This document shows, in pieces, positions 1 through 8,723 of a DNA stretch of 64,000 nt; the stretch's first letter is position 1, and each line of letters opens with the position of its first letter. This stretch comes from Achromobacter animicus (GTDB lineage: Bacteria; Pseudomonadota; Gammaproteobacteria; Burkholderiales; Burkholderiaceae_B). The translations under genes and the position numbers were made by a program. A model generated the notes under the pieces. That model made no database searches, was not told where the DNA came from, and was given only the letters and a program-made list of their open reading frames with translations. The stretch spans positions 124,001-188,000 of the forward strand of contig NZ_CADIJM010000010.1 of the NCBI RefSeq assembly GCF_902859585.1, in the 5' to 3' direction.

Positions 1-298
1 CGAGTATCGGTCAGAGGCCTTTTCCAAGTGCGTCCGGCTCTTGGCGGAACACTCACATCACTCCCCTAGTCCCGCGAGTAAGTTCTGTTCGGGGCATCCC
101 AAGTCCATTTGGCTGCCCTATTCCGTATCCTGCTAAGCCGAGCGCAAGAGGTCCGTTTATGCACAGAACCCCGGGCAACAACACTCCACTTGGCTAAACT
201 GAGGAGAACGTCTCAGCGCGCGCGGAGAAATGCTGTTAGCCGCCCTGCCTTCATTCATCGGCTGTGGTTCCCAGCTCCCGCGGCCGACGGCCGCTCGA

Positions 299-314
299 TG
301 TTTCACGTGAAACA
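299..314. promoter_or_regulatory. parS site 1 (ParB-binding centromere)
   Basis: TGTTTCACGTGAAACA, a perfect 16-bp palindrome identical to the widely conserved chromosomal parS consensus bound by ParB/Spo0J. It is the leftmost of four sites within 512 bp. Confidence 0.93.
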
Positions 315-510
315 TCGACCTAGGTCGACTGCTACGTCGTTCAACAGTTCACCGGATCGTCAAATGCGCCATTCTCTCTGCAGTCGGCCGTCTGCAGAGA
401 GCTGAAGACAGCGTTTCGCGACGGGATGTACGCTGCATAAACTCGCTAAATCGTGCGAACGCGCTGGGCATGCGTGCGATAACTCGTGGCAAAGTCAGGG
501 GGAGAAAGGC

Positions 511-526
511 TGTTTCACGTGGAACA
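511..526. promoter_or_regulatory. parS site 2
   Basis: TGTTTCACGTGGAACA, one base from the palindromic parS consensus and within the range ParB accepts. It lies in the same non-coding block as the other three sites. Confidence 0.88.
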
Positions 527-747
527 CTGCCCGGCCTGCAACATTGAAGGCATACCACTACCCGGATTCGTCGCGTCTGGAGGCACGCCAGGCAAGCCGT
601 TGCAGCTTCATTGGAGACACGGCCGTATCAGAGCTTCTGGCCTTTCCAGAAATGAACGCCGATATTGAGAGCCACGAAGGCCGCGCTGCGCTCCAACAAA
701 AAAACCCAAAAAGCCGATTCCCTTACGCATCCTCGCATCGTAGAGGA

Positions 748-763
748 TGTTCCACGTGAAACA
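748..763. promoter_or_regulatory. parS site 3
   Basis: TGTTCCACGTGAAACA, one mismatch to the parS palindrome. It is 31 bp from site 4, so ParB could nucleate on both together. Confidence 0.88.
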
Positions 764-794
764 CATTGACGGGCATGAGGAAAAGTAGCGTCGG

Positions 795-810
795 TGTTTC
801 ACGTGAAACA
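795..810. promoter_or_regulatory. parS site 4
   Basis: TGTTTCACGTGAAACA, a perfect match to the parS consensus. It is the last of the cluster; none was found elsewhere in the window. Confidence 0.93.
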
Positions 811-1247
811 CCCCTCAGAGCGTTCCGGGCTTTAAACGCCTGGGTCGGGATCTCAGTTGCCGCAGGTGCTACCCCGCATGAGGATCGCTGCCATCACGGT
901 CCCCAACCTGAGTCGCGACTGATCTTCGATACCTGACGTCACCGGGGTGAAAAGGTAAGAAAGATGAAAAATATCGATTTATTCCCCCCTTACCTACCCC
1001 TACCCGAAAATTCATATTTTTTAAGTTCATGGCTCGCTGCACCGTGAGCGATAGCCCCAAAAAACCACCGGCGGTAGGTCGCTTCTGAATTCACATGTCG
1101 GCGCGTGCTTCGACGAAGTGTTAACCACAGCGTTGTCCACAAACCAGATCAAGCCGCCAACAGTCCTTCGTCCATCGAGTGCGGGGACGCGAGCAAATTC
1201 GGGATGTCGCCCCGCTCGAGCTGTGATGCACCAATCAGACATTTGGT

Positions 1248-1256
1248 TTATCCACA
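1248..1256 (+). other. DnaA box (exact)
   Basis: TTATCCACA, the high-affinity DnaA box. A relaxed box TTGTCCACA lies upstream at 1133-1141, and a one-mismatch copy, TTATCAACA, at 1329. Confidence 0.75.
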
Positions 1257-1473
1257 GACGCCTATCAACGACGAGACACTATGAAAAGAATCGGATGGCG
1301 AAGCGCGAAGCCAGGGTTACGCACATTCTTATCAACAGGCAAGCCCGCGAAACGACCAGGACGCAGCCACGAAGCAGCACAGGAGTACACAGGCGGGGAC
1401 AGTCAGCCCCGAGAATCCGGCCGCCCAAGTATCTTCCCTGACTCGCCCATTACTCTATTCAGCGAGAGATGTC

Positions 1474-1482
1474 TTATCCACA
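1474..1482 (+). other. DnaA box (exact)
   Basis: TTATCCACA in the non-coding origin candidate, same orientation as the box at 1248. The relaxed box TTATTCACA follows at 1705-1713. Confidence 0.75.
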
Positions 1483-2046
1483 GCGTCGAAGGCAACGAGT
1501 TCAAGACGGCAAAGCGGTGCACATCGATGCACGACAGCAACTCGTTGCCGGCGGACCCAAAATCACGAAAGCAATTCCGCGTTAGAAATCAAAGGCAAAG
1601 CCGACAACTGAAACCTGAGGCCACTGCGGAAGCGAAGTTCAATAACCTGCTGAACTCTTCCAACAGTGCACGGTCAAATCGCGCGGCCTGAACATCGGGG
1701 CGACTTATTCACAAAATTATCCCCACCCCAATATTGAATGATCGGTTCGCGGCCATCGGGCATGGTCACTGACCCGAAGCTAATCTTGCTCGCACTCCCG
1801 CTGCGCCGCCATCATCCATATGGGCGAGGCGCCTATGGCTTCATGTGAAACCTGTGGACAGGTCGCAAGGAGAAATCCGCCGCGAAAATTAGACTGCCCA
1901 CCGCAGCGCCCAACCCGCCCAACCGAGTCAACCCGAGCCGCCGAATCATCCGCAATTCCTGTTCCCGCGACCTCACCCTTTAGGCGATATCCCCATTTCT
2001 ATCCACAGGCGCAGGCCGTCAATTTGGATAGTGAGTGGCGTAATTC

Positions 2047-2082
2047 TGTGCATAACCGGCATGGGGATATCTTTGTGAACAA
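2047..2082 (-). other. Pair of reverse-oriented relaxed DnaA boxes
   Basis: TGTGCATAA at 2047-2055 is the complement of TTATGCACA, and TGTGAACAA at 2074-2082 the complement of TTGTTCACA. The first fits the relaxed consensus TTWTNCACA; the second departs at one position. Another reverse box (TGTGCAAAA) lies at 2295-2303. They face the forward boxes at 1248-1713. Confidence 0.5.
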
Positions 2083-2366
2083 CAAGCGCCAAATCACGAA
2101 TTTACGCGCGATGACCGACGCTAAACTCGCATGTCAGACGCTGAGATTCGGGTAAACAAACCTCGCGAACACCCGGACAAAAGGCGAGTTTCCCTATGAA
2201 AACGTTGATTAAACGCCTTCTAAGCACGCCTGACGCAAGCAGGGAATCTATTCACGGGGAGCAAAAAGACATCGCCTGCATTGATGCAGAAATCTGTGCA
2301 AAACCCGGTTCACTGAAGCGCGATTGCTTCATAACTGATCACTCGCGAGCTCATGTCCGGAAATAA

Positions 2367-2387
2367 TTATCCACAGAGTTATCCAGT
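2367..2387 (+). other. Tandem DnaA boxes
   Basis: An exact TTATCCACA at 2367-2375 is followed 3 bp later by TTATCCAGT at 2379-2387, giving a 12-bp repeat period, close to one helical turn. A near-palindrome TTAGTGAACACTAA follows at 2401-2414. Confidence 0.65.
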
Positions 2388-2555
2388 GCTCGAGGATATG
2401 TTAGTGAACACTAACAGTGTGAAGATACACGCCAGGGTTGAGGGCTGCAGCGCACGTCGCGACGCGAGCGGTTCAGCGTTACTGAGCAGATAGAAACGAG
2501 CGCTGCAGAGCCGCAGCAAAATCACTTCACGAACCGAATTGGCTGCCCAAATGAA

Positions 2556-2590
2556 ACAACGCCCCAGACCGTGAGGTCTTGGGGCGTTGT
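2556..2590 (-). terminator. Terminator of the cold-shock gene
   Basis: A 15-bp stem with one bulged base and loop GTGA (arms 2556-2570 and 2575-2590). Read leftward it is followed by a T-rich run. It lies 43 bp beyond the cspA-type stop codon and marks the right edge of the non-coding origin candidate. Confidence 0.8.
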
Positions 2591-2633
2591 AGCCAGGCCT
2601 AGCCTGGCTGACGGGAAATTGGGATTTCCCGAT

Positions 2634-2840
2634 TTAGAGCGGGCGAATTTCGGCCGCTTGAGGTCCTTTCGGACCATCTTTAACTTCGTATTCGACTTCC
2701 TGGCCTTCGTTCAGGCTGCGATAGCCGCGACCCTGGATGGCGGAAAAGTGTGCGAACACATCGGTGCCGCCCACGTCCGGCGTGATGAAACCGAAACCCT
2801 TGTCAGCGTTGAACCACTTGACTTTGCCCTTCTGAGCCAT
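2634..2840 (-). CDS. Cold-shock domain protein, CspA family
   Basis: A 68-residue single-domain cold-shock protein that binds single-stranded RNA or DNA and acts as an RNA chaperone in the cytoplasm. The whole protein is one OB-fold with the RNP1 motif KGFGFI (residues 14-19) and an RNP2-type motif DVFAHFS (27-33). The length is typical. An AGGA sequence about 11 bases before the ATG supports the start. The gene stands alone, with a strong terminator downstream and a 233-bp spacer upstream that probably holds the promoter and a structured leader, as is usual for csp genes. Which Csp paralogue it is cannot be told from sequence alone. Confidence 0.95.
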   Translation of the reverse strand: MAQKGKVKWFNADKGFGFITPDVGGTDVFAHFSAIQGRGYRSLNEGQEVEYEVKDGPKGPQAAEIRPL

Positions 2841-3073
2841 TTTCTCTAGCGTCCTGTAATTAAATCGAAATGCAATGAATCAAGGACGCCGTGCGAACTG
2901 AACGATCGGTGCAAAACCAGTGTTCCCGCTTGTCGCCAGAGCGGCAGAAACGAGTCTGCTCGCGCTTGAATCAACTGCGGAATCAGCATACTCATCCGGC
3001 ATTACCGAGTCATATAGTTGTTTACCCCAATGTCGCTTTTTTTTCACTGGAACGGCAGTACCGCCAGGCGGAA

Positions 3074-4111
3074 TTAGCCATGCCGACGCGCCAAAACCGT
3101 ATAAATGGGACCCGTCACGATCACCACAAAAACCATGCGCGTGACGTGAAATGCCGTCACCACCGGAACGCCCAGCTGCAGCACCTTGGCGGTGATCGCC
3201 ATCTCGGCAATACCGCCCGGCGTCGTGCCCAGAATCAAGGTGGGAATGGGCGCAGCAGACCACAAGGACAGCAAGGCGCCCACGCCGAAGGCCAGCGCCA
3301 ATGCCAGCACCGTAAAGCCCGCCACTGCCGCCATGAAACGCGGCGCTGCGCGGAAAAAGTCTGGCCGGTACCGATCGCCAAGTGACCAGCCGATAAGCAG
3401 TTGCCCTGCTTTCGGCACATAGTCCGGCAATGCGGAAAGCTCGATGCTGGACGCAGTCAGCACCATTGCGACAAGCATGGGCCCAAGCACCCAGGGATTG
3501 GGCAACCGCAGCTTCGTAAACATGGCGCCGCCCACAATGGTCAGGGCCACCAACGCGGCCAGGCCAAGCGCGTGCACGTCGCGCGGTCCCGGCACGGTGG
3601 GATCCAGGCCAGCCACGCCCCACCACTGGAATATGAAGGGCACCGTCACAACCACCAGCAGTACGCGCACGCTGTGCGCGGTCGCAACGCGATCGATCCG
3701 CGCGCCATGGCGTTCGGCCAGATTGGCCATTTCACTTGCGCCGCCGATGGCCGATGAGAACCACGCCGTCTTGAAGTCCACATCCGTGAAACGCCGCAGA
3801 ATGGCGGTGCCCAGAAATGCGAGCGCCAGCGCGAACAGCATCCCCACGACAATAGGGCCAGCGTTGCTGCCAATGTGTCCGATGACCTGTGGGGTGAAAT
3901 ACAGCCCCAGCGATGCGCCGATGACCCATTGGCCCGCATTGCGCGCCGGCCGCGGACACGCAGTGCGCACGCCGGCAATCCGCGTGGCCGCAGTCAACAG
4001 CAGCGCGCCCAACATCCACGGCAGCGGCAGGTGGGCCCACACCGCAAGCAACGCGCCGGCCAGCGCAATACCAAACCCGCCCAGCACTCGCACCCGCATG
4101 TTCTGAACCAC
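3074..4111 (-). CDS. AbrB/AmoA-family integral membrane protein
   Basis: About 345 residues, nearly all hydrophobic segments broken by short glycine/proline-rich loops, giving roughly ten membrane helices. It matches the bacterial family named both AbrB and ammonia monooxygenase-like (AmoA, PF05145), two six-helix-like halves with repeated GxLPD/GxxxG-type loops. The names are historical; no member is a monooxygenase, and a transport or regulatory role is only presumed. The longest frame starts at a GTG (4111), but an ATG 12 bases inside is equally possible and neither has a strong ribosome site. It is divergent from the aminotransferase gene. Confidence 0.8.
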   Translation of the reverse strand: MVQNMRVRVLGGFGIALAGALLAVWAHLPLPWMLGALLLTAATRIAGVRTACPRPARNAGQWVIGASLGLYFTPQVIGHIGSNAGPIVVGMLFALALAFLGTAILRRFTDVDFKTAWFSSAIGGASEMANLAERHGARIDRVATAHSVRVLLVVVTVPFIFQWWGVAGLDPTVPGPRDVHALGLAALVALTIVGGAMFTKLRLPNPWVLGPMLVAMVLTASSIELSALPDYVPKAGQLLIGWSLGDRYRPDFFRAAPRFMAAVAGFTVLALALAFGVGALLSLWSAAPIPTLILGTTPGGIAEMAITAKVLQLGVPVVTAFHVTRMVFVVIVTGPIYTVLARRHG

Positions 4112-4210
4112 AATCCGATCCGCGTTAGAAGCTCATGAAAAATGAATTATGAGTTAGTGGGATACTTACGAAAACTTTCCTCGGCTACCCGTGTTCACTT
4201 CGCGTCCAAC

Positions 4211-5377
4211 ATGATCCGCTCCAAACTCCCCGACGTCGGCACCACCATATTCACCGTGATGAGCCGCCTGGCCATCGAGCACAAGGCCATCAACCTGGGC
4301 CAGGGCTTTCCTGACTTCGATCCGGACCCCGCGCTGTGTGCGCTGGTCACCAAGGCGATGGCCGACGGCCACAACCAATATCCGTACATGCCGGGCGTCG
4401 CGCCGCTACGCGAAGCCATCGCGGCCAAGACGCGCGAACTCTACGGCCATGCCTACGATCCCGAAACCGAAATCACGGTGACCAGTGGCGCCACTGAGGC
4501 GTTGATGGCCACGGTATTGGCGGCGGTGGGCAGCGGCGACGAAGTGGTGGTGATCGAGCCCTGCTATGACTCGTACCTGCCGGCGATTCGCCTGGCCGGC
4601 GGCACCGCAGTCCCCGTGCCGCTGCGCGCGCCCACCGAAGCCGATCCGTACTACCGCATCGACTGGCAACGTGTGCGCGACGCCATCACGTCCAAGACCC
4701 GTCTGTTGATGCTGAACTTTCCGCACAACCCCACCGGCGCGGTGCTTGACGAGAGCGACCTGGACGCGCTTGAAGCGATCGTCCGCGACACGGGCGTGCT
4801 GCTGGTGTCGGACGAGGTCTACGAACACATCGTGTTCGACGGCAAACCGCATGCCAGCGTGGCGCGCCGCCCGCTGCTTGCCGAACATGCGTTTGTGATC
4901 TCGTCGTTTGGCAAGACCTATCACACCACCGGATGGAAGATCGGCTATTGCTGCGCACCGCGCCAACTGAGCGCCGAGCTGCGCAAGGTGCATCAGTTCA
5001 TGGTGTTCACGGTGCCGTCGCCGATGCAGTTTGCGCTGGCGGAATTCATGCGTGATCCCAAGCCTTACCTGGATCTGCCGGCGTTCTATCAGGCCAAGCG
5101 GGACCGCTTGTCGCAAGGGCTGGCGCAGACGCGATTCCGGCCGCTGCCCAGTCCCGGCACGTTCTTCCTGCTGGCTGACTACAGCCAGATCTCCAAACAG
5201 AACGAAGCCGACTTCGCGCGCGACCTGACCGTCAACCATGGCGTGACCGTGATTCCGGTGTCCGCGTTCTATCGCCAGCCCGACGCGCCCGAATCGAATC
5301 ATCGGATCGTGCGCTTCTGCTTTGCCAAGAAGGACGCAACGCTGGACGCGGCGCTGGAGCGTCTGAAGCAGGTCTGA
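4211..5377 (+). CDS. Pyridoxal-phosphate aminotransferase, methionine aminotransferase (YbdL) type
   Basis: Fold-type I, class I/II aminotransferase of 388 residues. Present are the N-terminal signature SKLPDVGTTIFT, substrate/cofactor loops LGQGFPDF and SGATEAL, NFPHNPTG, the cofactor aspartate in VSDEVYEHI, and the Schiff-base lysine in SSFGKTYH (K235). The pattern matches methionine/2-oxo-acid aminotransferases such as YbdL, which transaminate methionine, histidine or phenylalanine. An in-frame ATG exists at 4142, but the extra 23 residues are unlike the family, so the start at 4211 is preferred although no clear ribosome site precedes it. Substrate cannot be fixed from sequence. Confidence 0.88.
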   Translation: MIRSKLPDVGTTIFTVMSRLAIEHKAINLGQGFPDFDPDPALCALVTKAMADGHNQYPYMPGVAPLREAIAAKTRELYGHAYDPETEITVTSGATEALMATVLAAVGSGDEVVVIEPCYDSYLPAIRLAGGTAVPVPLRAPTEADPYYRIDWQRVRDAITSKTRLLMLNFPHNPTGAVLDESDLDALEAIVRDTGVLLVSDEVYEHIVFDGKPHASVARRPLLAEHAFVISSFGKTYHTTGWKIGYCCAPRQLSAELRKVHQFMVFTVPSPMQFALAEFMRDPKPYLDLPAFYQAKRDRLSQGLAQTRFRPLPSPGTFFLLADYSQISKQNEADFARDLTVNHGVTVIPVSAFYRQPDAPESNHRIVRFCFAKKDATLDAALERLKQV

Positions 5378-5389
5378 CGGCTCAATATC

Positions 5390-5406
5390 TGAGTAAAAGC
5401 TCATAT
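5390..5406. repeat. 17-bp intergenic repeat, copy 1
   Basis: TGAGTAAAAGCTCATAT, containing the short hairpin TGAG-TAAAAG-CTCA, 13 bp after the aminotransferase stop. The same 17 bases recur at 12738-12754, also at the 3' end of a plus-strand gene. Confidence 0.6.
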
Positions 5407-5434
5407 ATGAAAATGCGGTCGAATTAACCTCAAC

Positions 5435-5475
5435 ATGCTTAAAAAAAAGGGGCGCCAAAAGGCGCCCCTAAGCAT
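5435..5475. terminator. Bidirectional terminator between aminotransferase and tctA
   Basis: A perfect 9-bp stem AGGGGCGCC/GGCGCCCCT with an AAAA loop (5448-5469), enclosed by outer arms ATGCTTA and TAAGCAT. Eight A residues at 5441-5448 give a T-run for transcripts coming leftward from tctA. Confidence 0.85.
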
Positions 5476-5531
5476 TTGCCGGTCTCGCATTACGTCAGCC
5501 CGCGCACCGGCCGGTGCGCGGACCCGCTTCA

Positions 5532-7058
5532 TCAGACCGGCCCAGCGGCAACCTTTCTTGCGGCGCGCACACGGCGCAGGATCTGCGGCACGATCACCAC
5601 TGCCGCCGCGCCCACCCACAGGGCGATCGACACGGGGCTTGCGAACAGCACGCCCACGTCGCCATCCGTCATCGACAGCGCACGGCGGAGGTTCTGTTCC
5701 ATCATGTTGCCCAGGACGACGCCAAGTACCAGCGGCGCCATCGGCACACCGAACTTGCGCAGGAAGTAGCCCAGCGTTCCGATAGCCGCAACCAGCAGCA
5801 GATCAAAGGTGCCCGCGTTGATTGCATAGACGCCGATGTAGCTGATGCACAGGATGCCCGGCACCATCAGCCAGCCCGGCACGGACAGCACTTTGGAAAA
5901 GAACCGCACCAGCGGCACGTTCATCACGAAGAGCAGCACGTTTGCGACGAACAACGATGCGATCAGGCCCCACACCAGCTCCGGCTTGGTATCGAACAGG
6001 ACCGGTCCCGGCGTGATGTTGTAGAGCGTCAGCGCACCCATCATCACCGCGGTGGTGCCGGAACCGGGCACGCCCAGCGTCAGCATCGGAACGAACGAGC
6101 CGATCGCCGACGCGGTGGCGGCGGCTTCCGGCGCGACGAGTCCACGCATGTCGCCCTTGCCGAACTTGGCCTCGGGATCCTTGGCTTCGATGATGCGCTT
6201 TTCCTGCGAGTACGCGACCGCCGCAGCCACACTGGCACCTGCGCCGGGCAGCACCCCCACGCCGAAGCCTACGAACGCACTGCGCACCACGCTCCACCAC
6301 GTATAAGCCATCTCCTTCAGGTTGAAGAGCTTGCGGCCGCTGGGCTTGACCTCGACGCTGTGGCCGGCCATCACCTTCTCAAGCATCTCCAGCATCTCGC
6401 TGACGGCGAACAGGGCGATGACGACCACGACGAAATCGATGCCGTCGGCCAGATGCACGGACTCGAAGGTATAGCGGTAAACGCCCGAGTTCGCATCCAC
6501 GCCCACCACCGAAATGGACAGGCCGATCATCGCCGCCAACACGCCCTTGACCGGCTGCTTGCCGAGCAGGCTGGTCAGGCAGCAGAACGCAAAGATCATG
6601 AGCACGAAGTATTCGGCGGGGCCAAATGCGAGCGCCCATTTCGCCAGCAGCGGCGCGAGCAGGATGATGCCCACCACCGACACGATGGCGCCAAAGAATG
6701 CCGACCATGCAGACAAGGACAACGCCACGTTGGCCAGGCCCTGCCGCGCCAGCGGATAGCCGTCCAGCGTCGTCATGATGGCACTCGCTTCGCCCGGCAC
6801 GTTCAGCAGGATCGCGGTGATGCGGCCGCCGTACTCCGCGCCCACATATACCGCGGCCAGCAGGATCAGCGCCGTTTCGGGCGGAAGATTCATGGCGAAG
6901 GCGATGGGGATCAACATCGCCACGCCATTGACGGGCCCCAGCCCCGGCAACACGCCCACCATGGTTCCGATGAAGGAGCCGATGGCAGCCACCAGCAGGT
7001 TCGTCAGCGAAAACGCGACGCCAAAGCCTATCGACAGATGATCGAGAATGCCGCTCAT
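5532..7058 (-). CDS. tctA: Tripartite tricarboxylate transporter, large membrane subunit TctA
   Basis: A 508-residue polytopic inner-membrane protein, the usual TctA size, with about eleven hydrophobic segments. The family loops are visible: VGVLPGLGPVNG in the first half, and VLPGAGASVAAAVAYSQEK and LGVPGSGTTAVMMG in the second, the repeated PGxG motifs of the two-fold TctA domain. With TctB and the periplasmic TctC it forms a cation-driven carboxylate importer. The start ATG overlaps the tctB stop by 4 bases (ATGA), so the two are translationally coupled. It is the last gene of the leftward tctD-E-C-B-A cluster and is followed by a strong terminator. Confidence 0.93.
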   Translation of the reverse strand: MSGILDHLSIGFGVAFSLTNLLVAAIGSFIGTMVGVLPGLGPVNGVAMLIPIAFAMNLPPETALILLAAVYVGAEYGGRITAILLNVPGEASAIMTTLDGYPLARQGLANVALSLSAWSAFFGAIVSVVGIILLAPLLAKWALAFGPAEYFVLMIFAFCCLTSLLGKQPVKGVLAAMIGLSISVVGVDANSGVYRYTFESVHLADGIDFVVVVIALFAVSEMLEMLEKVMAGHSVEVKPSGRKLFNLKEMAYTWWSVVRSAFVGFGVGVLPGAGASVAAAVAYSQEKRIIEAKDPEAKFGKGDMRGLVAPEAAATASAIGSFVPMLTLGVPGSGTTAVMMGALTLYNITPGPVLFDTKPELVWGLIASLFVANVLLFVMNVPLVRFFSKVLSVPGWLMVPGILCISYIGVYAINAGTFDLLLVAAIGTLGYFLRKFGVPMAPLVLGVVLGNMMEQNLRRALSMTDGDVGVLFASPVSIALWVGAAAVVIVPQILRRVRAARKVAAGPV

Positions 7059-7492
7059 ATCAGGTTCTCCAACAGTCCGCCGGGCAGGACGACGTCCAGC
7101 ACCTTGTCGAACAGCACGAAAAAGAAAATGCTCATGACGACGCCGCCGATCGCGCACTTGAGCCAACTGCCGCCGAACAGGCGGCCCACGAAGATCGTCA
7201 TGAGCGACGTGGCGACAATGAAGCCCAGCCACTGGAAGAGAAACGCATAGGCGGTCACGAACACCACCATCAGCGCGATGCGCCCGTTGGCGCCGGCAGG
7301 GTTGCGCTCGACAGCGTGGCCGCCTTTGTAGACGAGCCACAGCCCGCACAGGCCGATGATCAGCGCCAGCAGCAGCGGGAAGGCGCGTGGCCCGACGGGT
7401 TCGTAGGCGAAAGGCGCCTCGATGCTCCAGCCGGCGGCCGTCATGAAGACGGCCAGCGCCAGGGCGGCAATGCCCAGAATTCGATCGTTCAT
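7055..7492 (-). CDS. tctB: Tripartite tricarboxylate transporter, small membrane subunit TctB
   Basis: About 145 residues with four predicted membrane helices, the standard TctB architecture (PF07331): an N-terminal helix, the family sequence EPVGPRAFPLLLA, then three more helices. It associates with TctA in the inner membrane. A TTG at 7510 would add six residues, but the ATG at 7492 is preferred. It ends inside the tctA start codon and lies 114 bp after tctC. Confidence 0.9.
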   Translation of the reverse strand: MNDRILGIAALALAVFMTAAGWSIEAPFAYEPVGPRAFPLLLALIIGLCGLWLVYKGGHAVERNPAGANGRIALMVVFVTAYAFLFQWLGFIVATSLMTIFVGRLFGGSWLKCAIGGVVMSIFFFVLFDKVLDVVLPGGLLENLI

Positions 7493-7606
7493 GGTCCAGG
7501 TTCCGTTCAAATCCGATCGCGCGGCGCAGCGGGACCTGCCGCCGGCCTGAAATGGCGGCAGGTGTGCCCTGGCGGGCGCGTTCGGGGGTCGGGCCTTGCG
7601 GCCGGC

Positions 7607-8605
7607 TTACTTTTTGATCAGGCCGAAGGTGTCGGCCAGTTCGCCGTACTGCTTGACCTGGTTTTTGACGTAGGCGTCCAGTTCGGGGCCGGTCTTGTTG
7701 AAGGGGAACAGGCCCTGCTGCTGGCGCAGCTTCTCGAACTCGGGTGCGGCCGTCGTCTTGTTGAACGCGTCCACCCAGAACTGGTAGTCGGCGTCAGACA
7801 CCTTGGGACCCACGTAGAAGCCACGGATGATCGGCCAGACGATGTCGTAGCCCTGTTCCTTGGCAGTGGGCACGGAACCCAGCTTGCCCGGCAGGCGCTG
7901 GTCGTTGAAGACCGCCAGCACGCGAATCGGGGCGCCGCCTTCCAGCATCGTGAATGCTTCGGCCGCATCGCCCATGTAGGCCTGGATATGGCCACCGCGC
8001 AGCGCCGTCACGGCCTCACCGCCGCCTTCGAAGGCGACGAAGCGCATCTTCTTGAAGTCCACGCCCGCCGCCTTGGCTGTCAGCGCCGCCTTCATCCAGT
8101 CCTGGCTGCCCACGGTGCCACCCGCGCCCAGCACGATCTTGGTCGGATCCTGCTTGAAGGCGTCCATCAGGCTCTTCAGGTCGGTGTACGGCGAGTCGTT
8201 GCGCACCACGGCCACGCCGTAATCGGTGCCGATCGCGGCCAGCCAGCGCACGTCGTTGACGTTGTACTTGCCGAACTTGCCCTGCGCCAGGTTGAGCAGC
8301 GAGCCGCCGGAGAACGCAACGATGGTGCCCGGCTCATTCGGATGCTGGGCCACGATGTTGTTGTATGCCACCGCGCCAATGCCGCCCGGCATGTAGACGA
8401 TGCGCATGGCGCTCTTGAGCGCCCCACTCTGCTTCAGGCCTTCGGTGGCCAGGCGGCACGTCAGGTCGAATCCGCCACCAGGCTGCGCCGGCGCAATGCA
8501 CTCCGGGCGGCGGGGTTCATCGGCCGCATGGGCCGCGCCGAGGGACAGGGTGATGGCGCCAAGCGCCGCCATGGCTGCGATGCGCAGCTTCAGGGTCGTC
8601 TGCAT
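7607..8605 (-). CDS. tctC: Tripartite tricarboxylate transporter substrate-binding protein TctC/Bug
   Basis: A 332-residue periplasmic solute receptor of the Bug/TctC family, which is hugely expanded in Bordetella and Achromobacter. A signal peptide (residues 1-28, ending SLGAAHA) precedes the mature protein. The family loops are recognisable: the PGGGFDLTCR and MPGGIGAVAYNNIVAQ regions and the GAGGTVGSQDWM segment, which bind carboxylates through water molecules. GGAG lies ahead of the ATG at good spacing. A frame running further upstream overlaps tctE and is rejected. Ligand unknown; citrate or another di-/tricarboxylate is expected from TctDE-TctCBA systems. Confidence 0.93.
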   Translation of the reverse strand: MQTTLKLRIAAMAALGAITLSLGAAHAADEPRRPECIAPAQPGGGFDLTCRLATEGLKQSGALKSAMRIVYMPGGIGAVAYNNIVAQHPNEPGTIVAFSGGSLLNLAQGKFGKYNVNDVRWLAAIGTDYGVAVVRNDSPYTDLKSLMDAFKQDPTKIVLGAGGTVGSQDWMKAALTAKAAGVDFKKMRFVAFEGGGEAVTALRGGHIQAYMGDAAEAFTMLEGGAPIRVLAVFNDQRLPGKLGSVPTAKEQGYDIVWPIIRGFYVGPKVSDADYQFWVDAFNKTTAAPEFEKLRQQQGLFPFNKTGPELDAYVKNQVKQYGELADTFGLIKK

Positions 8606-8723
8606 TCTTGCGTCTCCAGGATTTATAGGTCTAGGTATCGCTGGCAGCGGCGCTACGGCGATCGATCGCGTCCAGCGGCTCCAGTGGACGCAACCGTACA
8701 AAACCGAAGCTTTCCATAAGCTT

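Larger units (their letters stand above)
1..2555. other. Putative chromosomal origin/centromere region (oriC with parS), no genes
   Basis: About 2.5 kb with no convincing gene. Short open frames exist, but they have arginine/serine-rich, low-complexity translations and no domain or good ribosome site. The stretch is visibly richer in A+T than the rest of the window. It contains four parS-type sites between 299 and 810, exact DnaA boxes at 1248, 1474 and 2367, and relaxed boxes at 157, 1133, 1705, 1853, 1999, 2047, 2074, 2295 and 2379. An A/T-rich tract at 961-1025 could serve as unwinding element. In Bordetella relatives the origin lies by gidA-parAB and away from dnaA, which fits. Identification as oriC is inference. 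Confidence 0.65.

Noticed and set aside
1281-2155. Open frames of about 100-136 codons in the origin candidate
   Set aside because: Arginine/serine-rich, no domain, poor ribosome sites, and they run through DnaA boxes.
5514-7250. 578-codon plus-strand frame opposite tctA
   Set aside because: A histidine/arginine/glutamine-rich shadow of tctA codon bias with no recognisable protein.
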